DNA of 64,000 nucleotides, from positions 6,087,167-6,151,166 of the forward strand of contig NW_017189517.1 of the NCBI RefSeq assembly GCF_001704415.2, in the 5' to 3' direction. A program made the position numbers and the translations under genes. The notes beneath the pieces are model-generated. The model was not told the origin of the DNA. It made no database searches and worked only from the letters and a program-made list of their open reading frames with translations. Below are positions 21,928 to 33,877 of this stretch, one piece after another. The stretch's first letter is position 1. Every line of letters begins with the position of its first letter. The DNA comes from Capra hircus. Lineage: Eukaryota; Chordata; Mammalia; Artiodactyla; Bovidae.

Positions 21928-22735
21928 CCAAGGAGGGATTAGGTGGGATTTAATGAGTGTATAAAAAGATTAAAGAGCCTAGGACCAAGGTTTCAGGGTT
22001 GCATAAAGTAGGAACCAAAGAAAGAGCATAAGAAAGAGAAGTCAGTGAAGTAGAAGGAAAACTGGATCAAATGTGAAATTACAAAAGACAGGGGGGAAAG
22101 ATTTTAAAACAAAGATGGAATGACCAACTACATAAGATAAAGAATGATGGTAGATAATTAAGTTAGGAATGGGGAAGTCAATGCCAAAAGCAAGATCAGC
22201 AGATTGGACCCATGAAGTCTAGAGGAGGATAAGAAGAGATAGGAATTTTGGGAAGAAGAAACAGTGAAGGATCCAGAGCTCTTATATCTTATTACAGTGA
22301 GGATGACAGAGAAATTGGATTATAGACAGATAAGTAATGTGAAGGTGGAATATTATAGTATGTTTGTATACTAAGAGAAATGATCCAATAAAAGAGAAAC
22401 TAATGTTGCAAGACAAAGAGGCTGTAATTGAAAGAGCAAAACACTTAGGCAGATGAAAGAAAATGGGACTGTGTGCAATTGTGGAGGGACTGCCCTTTGA
22501 TAGTAACAGAGATACTTCCTTGGTTGTAAGAGAAGACAGAAGCTATGATAACATGGGGTGTGGAGATTTTGCAGTCAAAATGTGGAGCCGGCTCCTCTCC
22601 TTGGCTTCCATGTTCTCAGTCAGGTATAGGACTTCCAAGAGAGAAGGTATTCAAATAAGATTTCAGAGAGTGAAAAAATTAGCTTGCTAAGAAACAACCA
22701 AAATTCAGGCAGTACTGAGACCTAATAGAGTTTTG
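21928..22735 (+). mobile_element. Ancient unclassified repeat, downstream part
   Basis: Bases about 22100-22680 carry wording ('agtggagggactg', 'gagaagacagaa', 'gtggagattttgcag') that follows the later portion of the same unnamed mammalian repeat seen at 12965-13655. Boundaries are vague. Two short plus frames here show no known domain. Confidence 0.42.
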
Positions 22736-22745
22736 AAAGCATTAC

Positions 22746-22876
22746 TTTTTTTTTTTTTTTTTTTTTTTTTTGGCCTTATAGTACAGCGGAAACTTAGTTT
22801 CCCAATCAGGGATGGAACCTGGGGCCCCAGCAGTGAAAGTGCAGAGTCCTAACCACTGCACCCCTAGGGAATTTTA
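22746..22876 (-). mobile_element. CHR-type SINE (CHR-2-like)
   Basis: Reverse complement reads 'tgcagtggttaggactctgc' and 'ggttccatccctgattggg', the tRNA-Glu-derived CHR SINE of cetartiodactyls. It starts with a T-run of about 27. The target AGCATTACTTT is duplicated at 22738-22748 and 22880-22890. Confidence 0.85.
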
Positions 22877-22891
22877 GAGAGCATTACTTTA

Positions 22892-24154
22892 TTTCTTTTA
22901 TTATTTTTATTTTTTTATTTTACTTTATTTTACTTTACAATACTGTATCGGTTTTGCCATACATTGACATGAATCTGCCACAGGTGTACATGTTTTCCCA
23001 ATCCTGAACTCCCCCCCCACCTCCCTCCCCATACCATCTCTCTGGGTCATCTCAGTGCACCAGCCCCATGCATCCTGTATGCTGCATAGAACCTAGACTG
23101 GCAATTCATTTCTTATATGATATTATACATGTTTCAATGCCATTCTCCCAAATCATCCCACCCTCACCCTCTCTCACAGAGTCCAAAAGACAGTTGTATA
23201 CATCTGTGTCTCTTTTGCTGGCTTGCATATAGGGTCATCATTGCCATCTTTCTAAATTCCGTATATATGTGTTAGTATACTGTATTGGTGTTTTTCTTTC
23301 TGACTTACTTCACTCTGTATAATCGGCTCCAGTTTCATCCACCTCATTAGAACTGATTCAAATGTATTCTTTTTAATGGCTGAGTAATACTGCATTGTAT
23401 ATATGCACCACAGCTTTCTTATCCATTCGTCTGCCGATGGACATCCGGGTTGCTTCCATGTCCTGGCTATTATAAATAGTGCTGCAATGAACATTGGGGT
23501 ACACGTGTCTTTTTCAATTCTGGTTTCCTCGGTGTGTATGCCCAGCAGTGGGATTGCTGGGTCATAAGGCAGTTCTATTTCCAGTTTTTTAGGGAATCTC
23601 CACACTGTTTGCCATAGTGGCTGTACTAGTTGGCATTCCCACCAACAGTGTAAGAAGATTCCCTTCTCTCCACACCTTCTCCAGCATTTATTGCTTGTAG
23701 ACTTTTGGATTGCAGCCATTCTGACTGGTGTGAAATGGTACCTCATTGTGGTTTTGATTTGCATTTCTCTGATAATGAGTGAAAAACATATGCAAAACAC
23801 TCTCCTCTCCGACATAAATCACAGCAGGATCCTCTATGACCCACCGCCCAGAATACTGGAAATAAAAGTAAAATAAACAAATGGGATTTAATTAAAATTA
23901 AAAGCTTCTGCACAACAAAGGAAACTATAAGCAAGGTGAAAAGACAGCCTTCAGAATGGGAGAAAATAATAGCAAATGAAGAAACTGACAAACAACTAAT
24001 CTCAAAAATATACAAGCAACTCCTGCAGCTCAATTCCAGAAAAATAAACGACCCAATCAAAAAATGGGCCAAAGAACTAAATAAACATTTCTCCAAAGAA
24101 GACATACAGTTGGCTAACAAACACAAGAAAAGATGCTCAACATCACTTATTATA
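22892..24154 (-). mobile_element. L1_BT with 5' inversion (twin-primed)
   Basis: Bases 22892 to about 23782 are an L1 3' UTR and ORF2 C-terminus in minus orientation. A 187-codon minus frame (23252-23815) is open over most of it. Bases about 23783-24154 are the directly upstream ORF2 segment in plus orientation. Both segments meet at the same L1 site (CACTYATTAT), so little was lost. A perfect 14-bp TSD, AGAGCATTACTTTA, is at 22878-22891 and 24155-24168. Confidence 0.92.
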
Positions 24155-24231
24155 AGAGCATTACTTTAAAATGAAACTCACTTTAACTTAAAGTGAAACC
24201 AGGGTGCCTGAAGGGTTAATTTTTTCCAGGT

Positions 24232-24408
24232 ATGAAAGTGAAAGTAACACAGTCATGTCCGACTCTTTGAGACCCAGGAACTCTCCAGGCCAGAATACTG
24301 AGTGGGTATCCTTTTCCTTCTCCAGGGGATCTTCCCAACCCAGGGATCGAACCCAGGTCTCCTGCATTGCAGGTAGATTCTTTACCAGCTGAGCCACAAG
24401 GGAAACCC
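24232..24408 (-). mobile_element. Bov-tA SINE
   Basis: Reverse-complement copy with the complete head ('ccagctgagccacaagggaa'), an intact B-box-like 'gggatcgaaccc' and a short internal deletion in the body near 24274. Confidence 0.88.
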
Positions 24409-25202
24409 ACATATAAGGAAGGAGTAATGAATACACAGGGAAGAAATGAGACTCACCCTCATGATTCATTACTCTAAAAAGAACATTATTTTCATTAAAT
24501 TATTTTTCTAATTGTATTTTTCATATTTTCCTCTAGAAAAATCATAGGTCAGGTTATAATTGAAAAAAATTATTCTTTTTGAATTAAAAAGAAACCTGAA
24601 AGAATGGTAAGCAACAATACCTATGGGTAGAAATTAAAGAGGCTTCCAACATGAAACCATTTGTAACCTGTTTGCCAATCAGCATACATTTCCCCCTGTA
24701 AATATTGCAAAACGTCCATATGCTCACACTGCAAAAGCCCCCTTGAAGCCTTGTAATCAGGCCAGTGGACCATATTGTTATGCACAATCTAACCTGTTTC
24801 CTTCTCGGGCCCCCAATAAAGGACAGCAGGTTGATAGAACTAGAGCTAATTAGCACCTTGTTCATCTTGCCTTATGCTTAGACTGCCTAAAGGAAGCTTC
24901 TTCTTTTTTTTTTTTTCCCCATTTGGCTGATGATAAAACAGAATCAGTCTCTTTGCTCTCTGAGCTAAGTCATTTATCAATCATAGTTCTGCAGACATAC
25001 TGAAAATTAAAGAAGATATAGGTATACACACACATACATACATTCTTATGTGTAAAATGTGTTATGATATGTGTGTGTGTGTTTGTACATATGTGTATTT
25101 AGCACCACAGTATAAACCAGGGGGGTGGGGGAAGTGGGCATAAATGGGGAGAGGTTGAGGGAAGAAAAGCCTAGAAACTGACTACAGCTATTCCTGGAGA
25201 AG
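24409..25202. other. Unassigned, repeat-poor stretch
   Basis: No repeat is recognised. Bases 24600-24900 are compositionally even and could be conserved non-coding DNA, but that is speculation. A GT/AC-rich tract lies near 25020-25100. Confidence 0.35.
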
Positions 25203-25400
25203 CAGGGTAGAGTAGAGTTAAAAATGGACTCCCAAGTCAAACTTCCAGATCAAATCCTGGCTCTCCCACTTATTAGGCACATGGCCCTGGGCAAGTAAAT
25301 TGTCTTTTCTGGACTTCAGTTACCTTTCTTGTAAAAGAGGAATAATGATAGTAACTAAATCAAAAGGTTATTGGGAGGATTAAATGAGTTATTATTTGTA
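25203..25400 (+). mobile_element. MIR SINE relic
   Basis: Clear MIR wording in order: 'caaatcctggctctcccact', 'tggccctgggcaagtaaatt' and 'gttattgggaggattaaatg'. MIR is an ancient tRNA-derived, L2-mobilised SINE. Confidence 0.85.
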
Positions 25401-25436
25401 GCTCTGGCAGTTAGTAGCTGGTGAGCCTAGAGATAT

Positions 25437-25482
25437 CATTTAACTATTTGAGATTCAATTTTCTTATCAATAAAATTTATTT
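25437..25482 (+). mobile_element. Short MIR fragment
   Basis: It reads like the MIR core 'atttaacctctctgagcctcagtttcc' in decayed form, beside the longer MIR. Confidence 0.45.
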
Positions 25483-25861
25483 GGTTTTGTAAACTTTTTC
25501 CTCTCACAGGAGTCTACATTTTCTGATATTTTAGTAATGCATTTTATCAAATTTTTGAGGAAATAAAGATTATATTAGTTATAAATCTTTTTCAAAATAA
25601 TCTTTTACCAATGCCTGTGTTAATATCAGCAGCAAAAAAAAAAAAAAAACTGTCATTTATATTTGATTCAGGGATGTCATATGTGAACCTAGAAGGCAGA
25701 AATGTCTTCCTAAAAATGTGTCTACACTAATATTTAAGTTCTGTGAGGCCTTCAGCCAAAGTGCACAACTGACGAAGCTCAGTCTGCAAAATAGACTGTA
25801 TAGCAGATGCCTCACCAACACAGCTAAGAGAAGTTCTAGAACGATCACTAGCAAGAGAGCA

Positions 25862-26020
25862 CTTAGTCTCCTTCCTTTGTGTCTTCTGCCTCTTGCTTCA
25901 TTAAGAAGCTTTGCTATAGCTCCATAAGGGCAGACTTATGTTTTACTTACTCTGTATTCTCCTGGTGAGAACAGAGACAGGCACACAATAAGTCTCCAAA
26001 ATGTGAGAAAAGTGAGTGTG
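25862..26020 (+). mobile_element. L2 3'-end relic
   Basis: 'ctccataagggcagactt' through 'caggcacacaataagtctcc' follows the L2 3' terminus in order. The copy is old and partial. Confidence 0.6.
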
Positions 26021-27047
26021 GAAGGGAATGAAAAGGTTCATTTGTTTACTTGTCTCATTTTTCATCTGCCTTGATGTCAGTTCCCATAGTCTAAATCCTT
26101 TGGGTAAGGCTAGATAGTAAATATTCTTTCTAATATGATGGAAACATATAATATATATGTTTGCATAATCAATTCCTAGGAAGTGTTTAGAAAGTTCACA
26201 AGAAATTCCTGATTATTTGCAATGCCTATATAACCATCTTTGCCTATAGCATAATATATTGCTTCTTATAATTTTGGTGCCCCCCCCCCACCAGATACAC
26301 ATGCGTGAGCGCACACACACGCACACAATCTCTTTTTCCCAATGAGTACTCCATTACGTCAATGATTAAAAAGACACATACTCAAAATGCTAACGGGGAA
26401 AGCAGAACAACAAAATTCTGGTTTGTACTTAAGGCCTTGGGCTTTATTGTTCCATATGACTACTGAGCTTGCAACATAGCAAATACAGATTTCAAAAGAT
26501 CTTTTTCATCCCTCTGTTTTGTGATTTGTGCAGCCAAGCATGTTAGAAAGAATAAGTAACCAGAACAAAAAGCTGACCAGAAAATAGATGGCAATTTGTA
26601 ATCAGTGAAGAGAATACTTTCCTCAGGTTCCAAGATTATCTTTTTTGTTTTGTTTTGTTTTGCTCTTTTTTAAACTCTGTTTTGCAGGCCAGAGCAAACA
26701 TAATTGTATAGCACACAATTATAACCAACTGAAAGCACTATCAAATAAGACTCTGAATCTTATATAGAAGATGGTCAATGCATCAAAACAAGAAAGAGAA
26801 GAAAAGAAAAGAAAATAGTAATTCCACAAGAATCATTCAGATATAAAGTGTTTGGTAATTATTTTTCAAATACATTTTTGTGGCTTAACCATAATCTCAA
26901 GAAATCTTTAATGCTGCAAATAATTTGGGGATTCAGAGAGCTTAATTTCTGAAAGATAGTGTGATCTATCAAAGATCATTTAATAGAATGACTTTTATTA
27001 CAGCAAAGCAAATAAAGAAAGAGTAAAGGAAAAAAGATATCTAATGC
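26021..27047. other. Unassigned stretch with simple tracts
   Basis: No gene is seen. It holds a C10 run and CACACG-rich tract at 26280-26330 and an A/G-rich tract near 26790-26815. The rest is unassigned. Confidence 0.4.
26641..26664. repeat. (TTTTG)n short tandem repeat
   Basis: Four to five TTTTG units with no adjacent SINE to explain them as a tail. Confidence 0.8.
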
Positions 27048-27095
27048 AATAGAAAGGATGCTAGACTAAGGATCACAAGATCTTAAATCTAATCT
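27048..27095 (+). mobile_element. MIR relic, 5' part, split by an L1
   Basis: 'aggatgctagactaaggatc' is the MIR 5' region. It stops at CTTAAATCTAATCT (27082-27095) and resumes 8.5 kb away at 35619 with CTGAAATCTAACCT. The two 14-mers differ at two sites and are the TSD of the intervening L1 unit. Confidence 0.8.
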
Positions 27096-27585
27096 TTTTT
27101 TTCCTATTTTAATAGCTTTATTGAAATGTAATTAACTATAATTCACTAATTTAAAGTGTATTATTCAATGGCTTTTATATATTCACAGAGTTGTACACTC
27201 ATGACCACAATCAATTTTAGTACATTTCATCACTTCAAAAAGAAACCTCACATCCCTTAACTGTCAATTCCCCAATGTTCCCACCTACCTCACAGCCCCA
27301 GGCAACCAGTAATCAACTTCTGTCTCTGTTGTTGTTGTTGTTGTTGTTGTTCAGTCACTAAGTCCTATCCAACGCTGTGATCCCACAGACTGCAGCATGC
27401 CAGGCTTCCCTGTCCTTCACTATCTTCTGAAGTTTGCTCCAATTCATGTCCATTGAGTTGGTGATGCTACCTAAATATCTCACCGTCTCATCCTCTGTCA
27501 CCATCTTCTTATTCTTCTTCTTCTTTTTTTTTTTGGGGGGGGGTCACAATTGCTGTGTTTTGTTTGTTTGTTTGTTTTTTCTATT
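27096..27585 (-). mobile_element. Probable 3'-transduced flank of the large L1
   Basis: On the minus strand, past the L1_BT A-rich tail, come about 25 bp of non-L1 DNA, a BovA (about 27331-27520) with an (AAC)n tail, and the 3' end of an old L1 (about 27104-27330). The latter ends 'caataaagctatt', with an AATAAA signal about 16 bases before an A8 tract. The TSD lies outside this tract and not at the L1_BT tail. Read-through transcription to a downstream poly(A) signal explains this. Confidence 0.65.
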
Positions 27586-27933
27586 TATTTATTTATTTTT
27601 TTTGTTTTTGGAGGCTAATTACTTTACAATGCTGTATTGGTTTTGCCATACATTGACATGAATCCACCACGGATGCACATGTGTTCCCCATTCTGAACCC
27701 ATCTCCCTCCCCATCCAATCCCTCTGGTTCATCCCAGTGCACAAGCTCTGAGCACTCTGTATCGTGCATCAAACCTGGACTGGCTATCCATTTCACATAT
27801 GATAAAATACATGTTTCAAAGCCATTCTCCCAAACCATCCCACCCTTGCCCTCCCCCACAGAGTCCAAAAGACTGTTCTGTACATCTGTGTCTCTTTTGC
27901 TGGCTCATGTACAGGGTTATCGTTACCATCTCT

Positions 27934-30900
27934 CTAAATTCCATATATATGTGCTAGAATATTGTATTGGTGTTTTTCATTCTGGCTTACTTCACTTTGT
28001 ATAATCAGCTCCAGTTTCATCCACCTCATTAGAACTGATTCAAATGTATTCTTTTTAATGACTGAGTAATATCCCATTGTGTATCTGTACCACAGATTTC
28101 TTATCCATTCGTCTGCCAATGGACATCTAGGTTGCTTCCATGTCCTAGCTATTATAAACAGTGCTGCGATGAACATCGGTGTACACGTGTCTCTTTCAAT
28201 TCTGGTTTCCTCAGTGTGTATGCCCAGCAGTGGGATTGATGGGTCATAAGGCAGTTCTATTTTCAGTTTTTAAGGAATCTCCACACTGTTCTCCATAGTG
28301 GCTGTACTAATTTGCATTCCCACCAACATTGTAAGAGGGTTCCCTTTTCTCCACACCCTTTCCAGCATTTATTCCTTGTAGACATTTCAATAGCAGTCAT
28401 TCTGACTGGCGTGAAATGATACCTCATTATGGTTTTGATTTGCATTTCTCTAATAAAGAGTAACGTTGAGCATCTTTTCATGTGTTTGTTAGCCAACTGT
28501 ATGTCTTCTTTGGAGAAATGTCTATTTAGTTCTTTGGCCCATTTTTTGATTGGGTCCTTTATTTTTTCTAGAATTGAGCTGCAGAAGTTGCTTGTATATT
28601 TTTGACATTAATTCTTTGTCAGTTGCTTCATTTGCTATTATTTTCTCCCATTCTAAAGGCTGTCTTTTCACCTTGCTTATAGTTTCCTTTGTTGTGCAGA
28701 AGCTTTTAATTTTAATTATATCCCATTTGTTTATTTTTGCTTTTATTTCCAATATTCTGAGAGGTGGATCATAGAAGATGCTGCTGTGATTTATGCTGGA
28801 GAGTGTTTTACCTATGTTCTCCTCTAGGAATTTTACAGTTTCTGGTCTTATGTTTAGATCTTTAATCCATTTTGAGTTTATTTTTGTGTATGGTGTTAGA
28901 AAGTGTTCTGGTTTCATTCTTTTACAAGTGGTTGACCAGTTTTCCCAGCACCACTTGTTAAAGAGATTGTCTTTTCTCCATTATATATTCTTGCCTCCTT
29001 TGTCGAAGATAATGTATCCATGGGTGTGTGGATTAATTTTGCCCTTACTATTTTGTTCCATTGCTCTATATTTCTGTCTTTGTGCCAGTACCCTACTGTC
29101 TTGATGACTGTGGCTTTGTAGTAGAGACTGAAGTCAGGCAGGTTGATTCCTCCCATTCCATTCTTCTTTCTCAAGATTGCTGTGGCTATTCGAGGTTTTT
29201 TGTATTTCCATACAAATTGTGAAATTATTTGTTCTAGTTCTGTGAAAAATACCATTGGTAGCATGAGAAAGATTGCAATTAATCTATAGATTGCCTTGGG
29301 TAGTACACTCATTTTCACTATATTGATTCTTCTGATCCATGAACACAGTGTGTTCCTCCGTCTATTTTTGTCCCCTTTCATTTTTTTAACCAGTGTTTTA
29401 TAGTTTTCTATATCTAGGGCTTTTGTTTCTTTAGGTAGATATATTCCTAAGTATTTTATTTTTTTCATTGCAATGGTGAATTTAATTGTTTCCTTAATTT
29501 CTCTTTTTGTTTTCTCATTGTTAATGTATAGGAATGCAAGGGATTTCTGTGTATTGATTTTATATCAGGCAACTTTACTATATTCATTATCTCTAGTAAT
29601 TTTCTGGTGTGGAGTCTTTAGGGTTTTCTATGTAGAGGATCATGTCATCTGCAAACAGTGAGAGTTTTACTTCTTCTTTTCCAATTTGGATTCCTTTTAT
29701 TTCTTTTTCTGCTCTGATTGCTCTGGCCAAAACTCTGTTGAATAGTACTGGTGAGAGTGGGCACACTTGTCTTGTTCCTGACTTTAGAGGAAATGCTTTC
29801 AATGTTTCACCATTGAGGATAATGTTTGCTGTGGGTTTGTCATATATAGCTTTTATTATGTTGAGGTATGTTCCTTCTCTTCCTGCTTTCTGGAGGGTTT
29901 TTATCATAAATGGATGTTGAATTTTGTCAAAGGCTTTCTCTGCATCTATTGAGATAATCATGTGGTTTTTATCTTTCATTTTGTTAATGTGGTGTATTAC
30001 GTTGATTGATTTGTGGATATTGAAGAATCCTTGCATCCCTGAGATAAAGCCCACTTGGTCAGGATGCATGATCTTTTTAATGTGTTGTTGGATTCTGATT
30101 GCTAGAATTTTGTTAAGGATTTTTGCATCTATATTCATCAGTGATAATGGCCTGTAGTTTGTGTGTGTGTGTGTGTGTGGTATCTTTGTCAGGTTTTGGT
30201 ATTAGGGTGATGGTGGCCTCATAGAATGAATTTGGAAGTTTACCTTCCTCTGCAATTTTCTGGAAAAGTTTGAGTAGCATAGGTGTTAGCTCTTCCCTAA
30301 ATTTTTGGTAGAATTCAGCTATGAAGCCATCTGGTCCTGGGCTTTTGTTTGCTGGAAGATTTCTGATTACAGTTTCAATTTCCATGCTTGTGATGGGTCT
30401 GTTAAGATTTTGTATTTCTTCCTGGTCCAGTTTTGGAAAGTTGTACTTTTCTAAGAATTTGTCCATTTCTTCCACGTTGTCCATTTTATTGGCATATAAT
30501 TGCTGATAGTAGTCTCTTATGATCCTTTGTATTTCTATGTTGTCTGTTGTGATCTCTCCATTTTCATTTCTAATTTTATTGATTTGATTTTTCTCCCTTT
30601 GTTTCTTGATAAGTTTGGCTAATGGTTTGTCAATTTTATTTAACTTCTCAAAGGACTACCTTTGGGTTTGCTGATTTTTGCTATGGTCTCTTTTGATTCT
30701 TTTGCATTTATTTCTGCTCTAATTTTTAGGATTTCTTTTCTTCTGCTTACCCTGGGGTTCTTCCTTTCTTCCTTTTTCAGTTGCTTTAGGTGTAGAGTTA
30801 GGTTATTTATTTGACTTTTTCTTGTTTCTTGAGGTAAGCCTGTATTGCTATGAACCTTCCCCTTAGCACTGCTTTTACAGTGTCCAGTAGGTTTTGGGTT

Positions 30901-31747
30901 GCCATGTTTTCATTTTCACTCATTTCTATGCATATTTTGATTTGTCTTTTTAAAATTTCTTCTGTGATTTGTTGTTTATTCAGCAGCGTGTTGTTCAGCC
31001 TCCATATGTTGGAATTTTTAATAGTTTTTCTCCTGTAATTGAGATCTAATCTTACTGCATTGTGGTCAGAAAAGATGATTGGAATGATTTCAGTTTTTTG
31101 AATTTACCAAGGCTAGATTTATGGCCCAGGATGTGATCTATCCTGGAGAAGTTTCCTTGTGCACTTGAGAGAAAGGTGAAATTCATTGTTTTTGGCTGAA
31201 ATGTCCTATAGATATCAATTAGGTCTAACTGCTCTATTGTATCATTTAAAGTTTGTGTTTCCTTGTTAATTTTCTGTTTAGTTGGTTGATCCATAGGTGT
31301 GAGTGGGGTATTAAAGTATCCTAATATTATTGTGTTATTATTAATTTCCCCTTTCATACTTGTTAGTATTTGTCTTACATATTGTGGTGCTCCTATGTTG
31401 GGTGCATATATATTTATAATTGTTATATCGTCTTCTTTGATTGATCCTTTGATCATTATATAGAGTCCTTCTTTGTCTCTTTTCACAGCCTTTGTTTTAA
31501 AGTCTTTTTTATCTGATATGAGTATAGCTACTCTTGCTTTCTTTTGGTCTCTATTTGCATGGAATATCTTTTTCCAGCCCTTCACTTTCAGTCTGTATGT
31601 GTACCCTGTTTTGAGGTGGGTCTCTGGTAGACAACATATATAGGGGTCTTGTTTTTGTATCCATTCAGCCAGTCTTTGTCTTTTGGTTGGGGCATTCAAC
31701 CCATTTATGTTTAAGGTAATTATTGATAAGTATGATCCCGTTGCCAT
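27934..31747 (-). pseudogene. L1 ORF2 pseudogene (endonuclease-reverse transcriptase)
   Basis: ORF2 encodes the protein that nicks the target and reverse-transcribes L1 RNA. From the ATG at 31747 the first 231 codons are open and form the APE-type endonuclease. N15 and E42 of the N-I-N-G and P-E-T-H segments and the R-I-D-H segment are present, but the catalytic G-D-F-N-T motif reads G-Y-F-N-T (Y at codon 144). RT motif F-A-D-D is at 29644-29655. Frame is lost repeatedly (open pieces 30484-30113, 30138-29593, 29468-28914, 28917-28522, 28496-28263, 28176-27934). One cause is a (CA)n expansion at about 30159-30179. Confidence 0.9.
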
Positions 31748-31799
31748 TTACTTTATTGTTTGGGGTTCGAGTTTATACACCCTTTCTGTGTTTCCTGTC

Positions 31800-32860
31800 T
31801 AGAGAATATCCTTTAGCATTTGTTGGAGAGCTGGTTTGGTGGTGCTGAATTCTCTCAGCTTTTGCTTGTCTGTAAAGCTTTTGATTTCTCTTTCATATTT
31901 GAATGAGATCCTTGCTGGGTACAGTAATCTGGGCTGTAGGTTATTTTCTTTCAAAATTTTATGTCCTGCTATTCCCTCCTGGCCTGAAGAGTTTCTATTG
32001 AAATATCAGCTTTTATCCTTATAGGAATCCTGTTGTGTGTTATTTGTTGTTTTTCCCTTGCTGCTTTTAATGTTTGTTCTTTGTGTTTGATTTTTTTTAA
32101 TTTGATTAACATGTGTGCTGGGGTGTTTCACCTTAGGTTTATCCTGTTTGGGATCTCTGGGTTTCTTGGACTTGGGTGACTGTTTCCTTCCCCATTTTAG
32201 GGAATTTTCAACTATTATCTCCTCAAGTATTTTCTCCTCAAGTATTTTCTCATGGCATTTCTTTTTGTTTTATCCTGTGACTCCTATGTTTGGAATGTTG
32301 GGGCGTTTAACATTGTCCCAGAGGTCTCTGAGTTTGTCCTCATTTCTTTTAATTATTTTTTTTCTTTTTTCCTTTTTCATTTATTTCTACCATCTATCTT
32401 CTATCTCATTAATCCTATCTTCTTTCTTGGTTATTTTACTTTTGGTTCCCTCCAGAGTGTTTTTTATCTCATTTATTGCATTATTCATTATATATTGACT
32501 CTTTATTTCTTCTAGGTCCTTGTTAAACAGTTCTTGCATCTTCTCGATCCTTGTCTCCAGGCTCTTTATCTGTAACTCCATTTTGTTTTCAAGATTTTGG
32601 ATCATTTCCACTATCATTATTCAGAATTCTTTATCAGGTAGATTCCCTATCTCTTCCTCTTTTGTTTGGTTTTGGTGGGCATTTATCCTGTTCCTTTACC
32701 AGCTGGGTATTTCTCTGCCTTTTCATCTTGTTTATATTGCTGTATTTGGAGTGGCCTTTCCGTATTCTGGCAGTTTGTGTTTCCTCTTTATTGTGGAGGT
32801 TCCTTGCTGTGGGTGGGGTTGGATGGCTGGCTTGTCAAGGTTTACTGGTTAGGGAAGCTT
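31800..32860 (-). pseudogene. L1 ORF1 pseudogene (RNA-binding protein)
   Basis: ORF1p is the trimeric coiled-coil RNA chaperone of the L1 particle. The clearest open piece, 32617-32387, is the coiled coil: heptad-like Leu/Ile and Lys/Glu, with 'LENKMELQIKSLETRIEKMQ'. The downstream RNA-binding part is recognisable on the minus strand to about 31800 but is frameshifted. It contains a small direct duplication near 32218-32250 ('tctcctcaagtatttt' twice). Confidence 0.75.
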
Positions 32861-33267
32861 TTCAGTATTCTGGTGAATGGAGCTGGATTTCTTCCCTCTG
32901 GAGTGCAGTGAAGTGTCCAGTAATGTGTTTTGAGATGTCAGTTTGGTGTGACTTTGGGCAGCCTGTATATTGAAGCTCAGGGCTATGTTCCTGTGTTGCT
33001 GGAGAATTTGCATGGTATGTCTTTCTCTGGAACTTGTTGGCCCTTGGGTGGTGCTTGGTTTCAGTGTAGGTATGGAGGTGTTTGATGAGCACCTATCAAT
33101 TAATATTCCATGGACTGAGGAGTTCTCTGGTGTTCTGAGGATTTGGACTTAAGATTCCTGCCTCTGGTTTTCAGTCTTATTCTTACAGTAGCCTCAAGAC
33201 TTCTCCATCTATACAGTACCTATTATAAAACATCTAGGTTAATGATGAAAAGTTTCTCCACAGAGAG

Positions 33268-33700
33268 GGACACCCGAAGAAGTACACAGAGTTACACGGA
33301 GAAGAGAAGAGGGAGGAGGGAGATAGAGGTGACCAGGAAGAGAAGAGGGGTAATCAAAAGGGGAGAGAGCAAGCTAGCCAGTAATCACTTCTCTATGTGC
33401 TTTCCACAGTCTGGATCCCTCAGAGATGTTCACAGTGTTACACAGAGAAGAGAAGAGGGAGGAAGGAGACAGAGGTGGCCAGGAGGATAAAAGGGGAATC
33501 AAAAGAAGAAAGACTGATCTAGCCAGTAATCAGTTCCCTATGTGTTCTCCACAGCCCAGAATAAACAAAGAGATTCACAGAGCTGAGTAGAGAAGAGAAG
33601 GGGGAGGGAGGAGATAGAGATGACCTGGTGGAGAAAAAAGAGAGTCCAAAGGGGGAGAGAGCAATCCAGCCAATAATCTTGCTCCCAAGTAAAAATGGGT
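33268..33700 (-). repeat. Three tandem units of about 141 bp in the L1 5' UTR
   Basis: Each unit contains 'cagag', 'gagaagagaag', 'gagggag', 'gatagagg/gacagagg', 'aatcaaaa/gtccaaa', and 'agccagtaatc/agccaataatc' in the same order. Units start near 33268, 33415 and 33556. They diverge by roughly 15-25% by eye, with small indels. Confidence 0.8.
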
Positions 33701-33877
33701 ACTGAAGATTGGATTCTTAAAGGTACAAAATTTATAACAAATAGCAAAAAGCAAAGATTAAAAATCTAGAGTAGAGGTTAGATTCTCAAAAACACAATAT
33801 TAAAGAAAAAAAACAAAGTAGCAAAAGTTATATATATATATATGAAGTTTGCTTTAAAAATAGACTTTTTTGCAAAG

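Noticed and set aside
32115..32973. Hydrophobic plus-strand frames resembling membrane proteins
   Set aside because: They are antisense of L1 ORF1 and 5' UTR, whose A-rich sense strand gives Phe/Leu/Ser-rich antisense frames.
33268..33700. CRISPR-like or satellite array
   Set aside because: Units are 141 bp, diverged and contiguous without spacers, and lie in an L1 5' UTR of a mammalian genome.
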